Shown here: positions 12,034-14,524 of the stretch, piece after piece
Position numbering within the stretch: the first letter of the stretch is position 1
Layout: each line of letters starts with the position of its first letter
Assembly (NCBI GenBank): GCA_946187095.1
Contig: CAMHPW010000015.1
Location: forward strand, 1 to 14,524
From: an uncultured Clostridia bacterium
GTDB taxonomy: Bacteria; Bacillota; Clostridia; Oscillospirales; Acutalibacteraceae
DNA: 14,524 nucleotides
Reading direction: 5' to 3'
Position numbers and translations under genes: made by a program
Notes under the pieces: generated by a model
Told to the model about the DNA's origin: nothing
Seen by the model: only the letters and a program-made list of their open reading frames with translations
The model's database searches: none

Positions 12034-14524
12034 ATGAACGCAAAGAAAATCTCAAAGCGTATCGTAGCTGTTGTCCTCACTATGATCTTGGCTGTAAGCT
12101 GTTTCGTTCTCCCGTCAGTCGTCAACGCTGCCGGCGACACTACAGTAAATATCCATTATCTGCGTGAAGACGGAGCTTACGGTGACTGGGATGTCTGGGC
12201 ATGGGCGGACGGTCTTGACGGTGCCGGCTATGCTTTCACAGACAACGGTGATGCCAATGGTGCAGTCGCTACCATTGTTATCACAGAATCCACTCCCAAA
12301 ATGGGCTTTATCATCAGAAAACCCGACTGGAGTGCAAAAGATCCCGAACCCGACCGTTATCTTGACCTCAGTTCAGTCGTATCGGGTACGGTAGACGTTT
12401 ACTGCAAGAGCGGTGAAGAAGATTTTACACCCGATTACAGCAATGCCGTACAGGGACTCAAAATCAAAACCGCCAATGCAACTGCCAAAACCACCGTTGA
12501 ATTCACTTTCACAAAAGACGTTGAATTTGAAGTTATCAGTGTTGACGATTTCACCATTGTCAGTGCAGGCGGTCAGAACATTTCTGTCGCTGAACTTCAA
12601 ATGACTTCCGGCACAGCCGGTGTTATGACATTGGGCGATGAACTGGATTACTCCAAAGAGTATACCATCACTTTCAGGGATTCTTCCATGAAACTCACTC
12701 TGCCCGATTACTTCTCCAGTGCAGAATTTGAAGAGGCTTACACCTACACAGGCGATGACCTCGGTGCTACTATCGTTGACGGCTCCACACAGTTCCGTGT
12801 ATGGGCTCCTACTGCCGAAAAAGTGGAACTCAACATCTATGCTGAGGGCAACGGCGGCACTCCCGAACAGACCGTTGAAATGACAAAAGATGTCAAGGGT
12901 ACTTGGGTACTCGTTGCCAACGGCAACCTCAGCGGTAAATACTACACCTATAACGCTTACTTTGACGGCAAGACCAACAAGGATATCGTTGATCCCTATG
13001 CAAAATCAGTAGGCGTGAACGGCAAAAGAGGTATGATTCTCGACCTCGATTCCACCGATCCCGACGGCTGGGACAAAGATGAAAGACACACTTATGAAAA
13101 TCTCACAGATATGGAAATCTATGAAGTTCATGTAAGAGATTTCTCCGTAAGTGCCAACAGCGGTATCACCAACAAGGGCAAATATCTTGCTTTCACCGAA
13201 ACAGGTACTACTCTCAACAATGAGGGCGTTATCCCGACAGGTGTTGACCACCTTGTTGACCTCGGTATCACTTCCGTACACATTCTCCCGTCTTATGACT
13301 ATGGTTCTGTAGACGAAACAAAACTCGAAACAAAAGCACAGTATAACTGGGGTTATGATCCCGTTAACTACAATGCTCCCGAAGGCTCCTATTCCACCGA
13401 TCCTTATCACGGCGAAGTAAGAGTCAACGAATACAAGCAGATGGTAAAGGGCTTGCATGATGCAGGTCTGGGCGTTATCATGGACGTTGTTTACAACCAT
13501 ACATACAACACCAACTACTGCTTCAATCAGCTCGTTCCCGGCTATTTCTACCGTCCCGGTCAGAATACTTCCGGCTGCGGCAATGACGTTGCTTCCGAGC
13601 GTTCCATGGTAAGCAAATTTATCGTTGATTCCGTCAAATACTGGGCAGAAGAATATCACCTTGACGGTTTCCGTTTCGACCTCATGGGTATCCTTGACGT
13701 TGATACAATGAATGCCGTTCGTGCAGCCGTTGATGAAGTTGATCCGTCAATCATCATTTACGGCGAGGGCTGGAACATGGGTTCCGTTCCTACCAAGAAT
13801 GTTAAAATGGCTAACTATACCAATGCCGCTCTCACACCCGGTATTGCTTACTTCAGCGATACTCTCCGTGATACCATCAAGGGCAGCGTTTTCGATGCAG
13901 CCGACAAGGGCTTCGTCAACGGCAATATCTCCAACTACAAGACTCTCAACGGTGCAGTTCAGTATACAAAGAAATGGTGTCCGTCACCTTCTCAGATTAT
14001 CAACTATGCAGACTGCCACGACAATCTCACATTGTGGGATAAAATCAATTCTTCCAACGGTGACGACAGCGAAGAAGACCGTATCCGTCAGAACAATCTG
14101 GCTGCCGCTATCGTTCAGACAGCTCAGGGTATCCCCTTTATGATGAGCGGTGAGGAATTCCTCCGCACAAAGACTAAGGCTGACGGTACTTTTGAGCATA
14201 ACAGCTATGCTTCACCCGATTCCGTCAACGAACTCGACTACAGCAGACTTGACACTTATGCAGATGTTTACTACTACTACAAAGGTCTTATCGCCTTCCG
14301 TAAGGCTCACCCCGCTCTCAGAATGACAACTCCCGATGACGTTGCCGCCAACTTCATTTCCATGATCGATACGACTGAAAAGGGCGTTGTTGCTTACTCT
14401 CTCAACGGCGGTGTCAACGGTGAAAAGGCTGAACAGATCGTTGTTATCTACAATCCTCTCTCTACAGATACAATCGAATACTTAAAAACAAAAGAAAAAG
14501 CAAAAGTTTTAGTTCCATCAAAAG
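12034..14524 (+). CDS. pulA: Secreted type I pullulanase, 3' end cut by the window
   Basis: This enzyme hydrolyses alpha-1,6 branch bonds in pullulan and starch-derived dextrins. The visible 830 residues start with a signal peptide (cleavage likely after VNA, residues 30-32), then a CBM41-type starch-binding domain (HYLREDGAYGDWDVWAWADG, about 38-125). A beta-rich linker domain (about 138-225) and a CBM48 domain (FRVWAPTAEKVELNIY, about 238-330) precede the GH13 barrel from MEIYEVHVRDFS. The pullulanase signature YNWGYDP is at 437-443. The four GH13 regions are DVVYNH (484-489), DGFRFD with nucleophile Asp549, YGEGW with acid Glu578, and YADCHDN with Asp663. AAAAGGAG ten bases before ATG fixes the start. 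The open frame has no stop before the window end. The last ~15 codons change abruptly to AT-rich usage and no longer read like the expected C-terminal beta domain. Confidence 0.94.
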   Translation, partial: MNAKKISKRIVAVVLTMILAVSCFVLPSVVNAAGDTTVNIHYLREDGAYGDWDVWAWADGLDGAGYAFTDNGDANGAVATIVITESTPKMGFIIRKPDWSAKDPEPDRYLDLSSVVSGTVDVYCKSGEEDFTPDYSNAVQGLKIKTANATAKTTVEFTFTKDVEFEVISVDDFTIVSAGGQNISVAELQMTSGTAGVMTLGDELDYSKEYTITFRDSSMKLTLPDYFSSAEFEEAYTYTGDDLGATIVDGSTQFRVWAPTAEKVELNIYAEGNGGTPEQTVEMTKDVKGTWVLVANGNLSGKYYTYNAYFDGKTNKDIVDPYAKSVGVNGKRGMILDLDSTDPDGWDKDERHTYENLTDMEIYEVHVRDFSVSANSGITNKGKYLAFTETGTTLNNEGVIPTGVDHLVDLGITSVHILPSYDYGSVDETKLETKAQYNWGYDPVNYNAPEGSYSTDPYHGEVRVNEYKQMVKGLHDAGLGVIMDVVYNHTYNTNYCFNQLVPGYFYRPGQNTSGCGNDVASERSMVSKFIVDSVKYWAEEYHLDGFRFDLMGILDVDTMNAVRAAVDEVDPSIIIYGEGWNMGSVPTKNVKMANYTNAALTPGIAYFSDTLRDTIKGSVFDAADKGFVNGNISNYKTLNGAVQYTKKWCPSPSQIINYADCHDNLTLWDKINSSNGDDSEEDRIRQNNLAAAIVQTAQGIPFMMSGEEFLRTKTKADGTFEHNSYASPDSVNELDYSRLDTYADVYYYYKGLIAFRKAHPALRMTTPDDVAANFISMIDTTEKGVVAYSLNGGVNGEKAEQIVVIYNPLSTDTIEYLKTKEKAKVLVPSK

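Noticed and set aside
13006..13659. Long antisense open frame (217 codons) inside the pullulanase gene
   Set aside because: It lies opposite the GH13 catalytic regions, which are conserved on the plus strand. It has no ribosome-binding site and reads as a codon-bias shadow.

Overview
The window looks like a chromosomal segment of a low-to-moderate GC, endospore-related Firmicute of the class Clostridia, most like Ruminococcus and its relatives (Oscillospiraceae). The lineage call is inference. It rests on a SpoVAD sporulation protein, a CdaA/CdaR cyclic-di-AMP pair, a class Ic aspartate aminotransferase, separate secD and secF genes, TTG/GTG starts behind strong Shine-Dalgarno sites, and a secreted type I pullulanase. 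Most genes are ordinary housekeeping genes. I see no CRISPR array, phage module, transposase, rRNA or tRNA.

Layout from left to right. (1) Positions 1-650 hold an XRE-type DNA-binding head on the minus strand. It runs out of frame into a much more AT-rich reading frame that leaves the window at base 1, and two palindromes lie just upstream of the XRE gene. (2) 680-1090: a small lipoprotein with a cysteine/histidine cluster resembling the Ada zinc site, with a near-consensus promoter and a terminator. (3) 1090-2103, minus strand: spoVAD, standing alone. (4) 2138-3598, plus strand: a two-gene operon of a DUF3343 (putative Se/S carrier-like) protein and a cysteine-desulfurase-family enzyme, overlapping by 4 bases. 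(5) 3609-5884, plus strand: cdaA (diadenylate cyclase) and cdaR (YbbR-domain regulator), overlapping by 20 bases, with their own promoter and terminator. (6) 5881-7273, minus strand: an unrecognised four-helix membrane protein followed by thioredoxin. (7) 7315-9868, minus strand: the secD-secF operon, with a consensus-like promoter and a symmetric terminator. (8) 9902-11413, minus strand: class Ic aspartate aminotransferase, whose 3' end abuts a 94-bp element bounded by 13-bp inverted repeats. (9) 11537-11866, plus strand: a small unknown lipoprotein. (10) 11921-14524, plus strand: a secreted type I pullulanase, cut by the window end.

How the genes relate. The units are mostly independent. 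Pairs that work together are cdaA/cdaR (c-di-AMP synthesis and its membrane regulator), secD/secF (auxiliary Sec export), and the DUF3343/cysteine desulfurase pair (probable sulfur or selenium transfer). Three intergenic hairpins flanked by A and T tracts can act as two-way terminators at convergent or tandem junctions. The points most worth a second look are the XRE/AT-rich junction at the left edge, the 94-bp inverted-repeat element after the aminotransferase, the orphan spoVAD, the unknown membrane protein upstream of thioredoxin, and an abrupt codon-use change in the last ~45 bases. I did not find a convincing new defence, mobile or biosynthetic system.
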